From contig JAICGZ010000005.1 of NCBI GenBank assembly GCA_025922875.1, positions 1-54,472 of the forward strand: a DNA stretch of 54,472 nt, given 5' to 3'. Every line of letters starts with the position of its first letter. The stretch's first letter is position 1. Under the pieces are notes generated by a model. The model saw only the letters and a list, made by a program, of their open reading frames with translations. It was not told where the DNA came from and made no database searches. Positions 54,176-54,472 of the stretch are shown in pieces. Position numbers and translations under genes: made by a program. This DNA comes from Pyrinomonadaceae bacterium. GTDB lineage: Bacteria; Acidobacteriota; Blastocatellia; Pyrinomonadales; Pyrinomonadaceae.

Positions 54176-54472
54176 GTGCCGCTACCTCCGTTGCGATATT
54201 TGATATAGAAGATGAAGATAAAAAAAGCGCCGGTCACTATCAACAGGGCCACCATCTCGGGTTCGGGAATCGTCGGCACCGTTCCCGGATCAACTGGTTG
54301 CAGACCAGTCGCGCGATATTGCTCCGCAGTTTCCAGCACGACCGCACCGCTAACTGGCGTCACGAGTTGATAGCGAACCGCGAGCATTGTTGCCGCATTG
54401 TTCAACGACTCATCTCGTGCACTTAAGATTCGCGCTACTTCATCGTTGGCCCAAAGCCTTGCGAGGTGGCCA
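54163..54472 (-). CDS. C-terminal end of a putative exosortase substrate with PEP-CTERM-like signal (partial)
   Basis: The frame runs off the window, so the true start is outside. The visible 102 residues begin HLARLWANDEVARILSARDE, followed by YQLVTPVSGAVVLETAEQY. The end is IPEPE, a hydrophobic helix (MVALLIVTGAFFIFIFYI) and a basic tail KYRNGG, the tripartite layout of a sorting signal. The upstream part resembles the tail of VIT/von Willebrand-domain proteins linked to exosortases, but only this end can be seen. Immediate linkage to the exosortase suggests a dedicated substrate. Confidence 0.75.
   Translation of the reverse strand, partial: GHLARLWANDEVARILSARDESLNNAATMLAVRYQLVTPVSGAVVLETAEQYRATGLQPVDPGTVPTIPEPEMVALLIVTGAFFIFIFYIKYRNGGSGTCTV

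Overview
The window is about 54 kb of a bacterial chromosome with moderately high GC. It looks like Acidobacteriota, possibly a Blastocatellia-type lineage. That placement is inference from gene content: an S46 dipeptidyl-peptidase, mglBA, a dcw cluster with a MraZ box, an Hfq-like Sm protein with a long N-terminal extension, an exosortase locus and a small bacterial microcompartment (BMC) locus. No rRNA, tRNA, CRISPR array or intact transposase was recognised.

Layout. 1-17.5 kb is housekeeping: S46 peptidase, UvrD/PcrA helicase, Ada, a yvcK-glmU-glmS cluster for UDP-GlcNAc synthesis, a TPR protein with a histone H1-like tail, the MglB/MglA polarity switch, a GNAT acetyltransferase, QueA, a YihY-type membrane protein and RuvB/RuvA. 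17.6-20.6 kb is a compact operon: the redox repressor Rex, a class II aldolase, one BMC hexamer protein, three BMC pentamer proteins, and a small protein with a possible encapsulation helix at one end and four cysteines at the other. 20.6-23.8 kb (minus strand) carries a ZIP transporter, a TPM-domain protein, a nucleotidyltransferase-like protein and LemA.

24.0-40.8 kb is the division and cell-wall cluster mraZ-rsmH-ftsL-ftsI-murF-mraY-murD-ftsW-murG-murC-murB-ftsQ-ftsA-ftsZ. It is preceded by a well-formed promoter and MraZ box, and it lacks murE and ddl. 41-45.3 kb has the Hfq-like gene, pdxA, two receiver-domain proteins and a secreted protein with a GspG-like end. 45.3-46.8 kb is a visibly more AT-rich accessory patch with an ORF6N-domain gene carrying internal palindromes and a TIR-domain pseudogene with two frameshifts. 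46.8-54.5 kb has valS-nadC, a methyltransferase, two secreted proteins, and an exosortase, EpsI-like and PEP-CTERM-like gene set cut by the window end.

The most striking genome-scale feature is the density of short palindromic repeats between genes. At least six sequence families are present. They often reach into the 3' ends of genes and supply the last codons or the stop, as in rex, ftsL, murD, ftsW, murB and yihY. The best candidate for a little-described system is the Rex-aldolase-BMC operon with its cysteine-tailed small protein.
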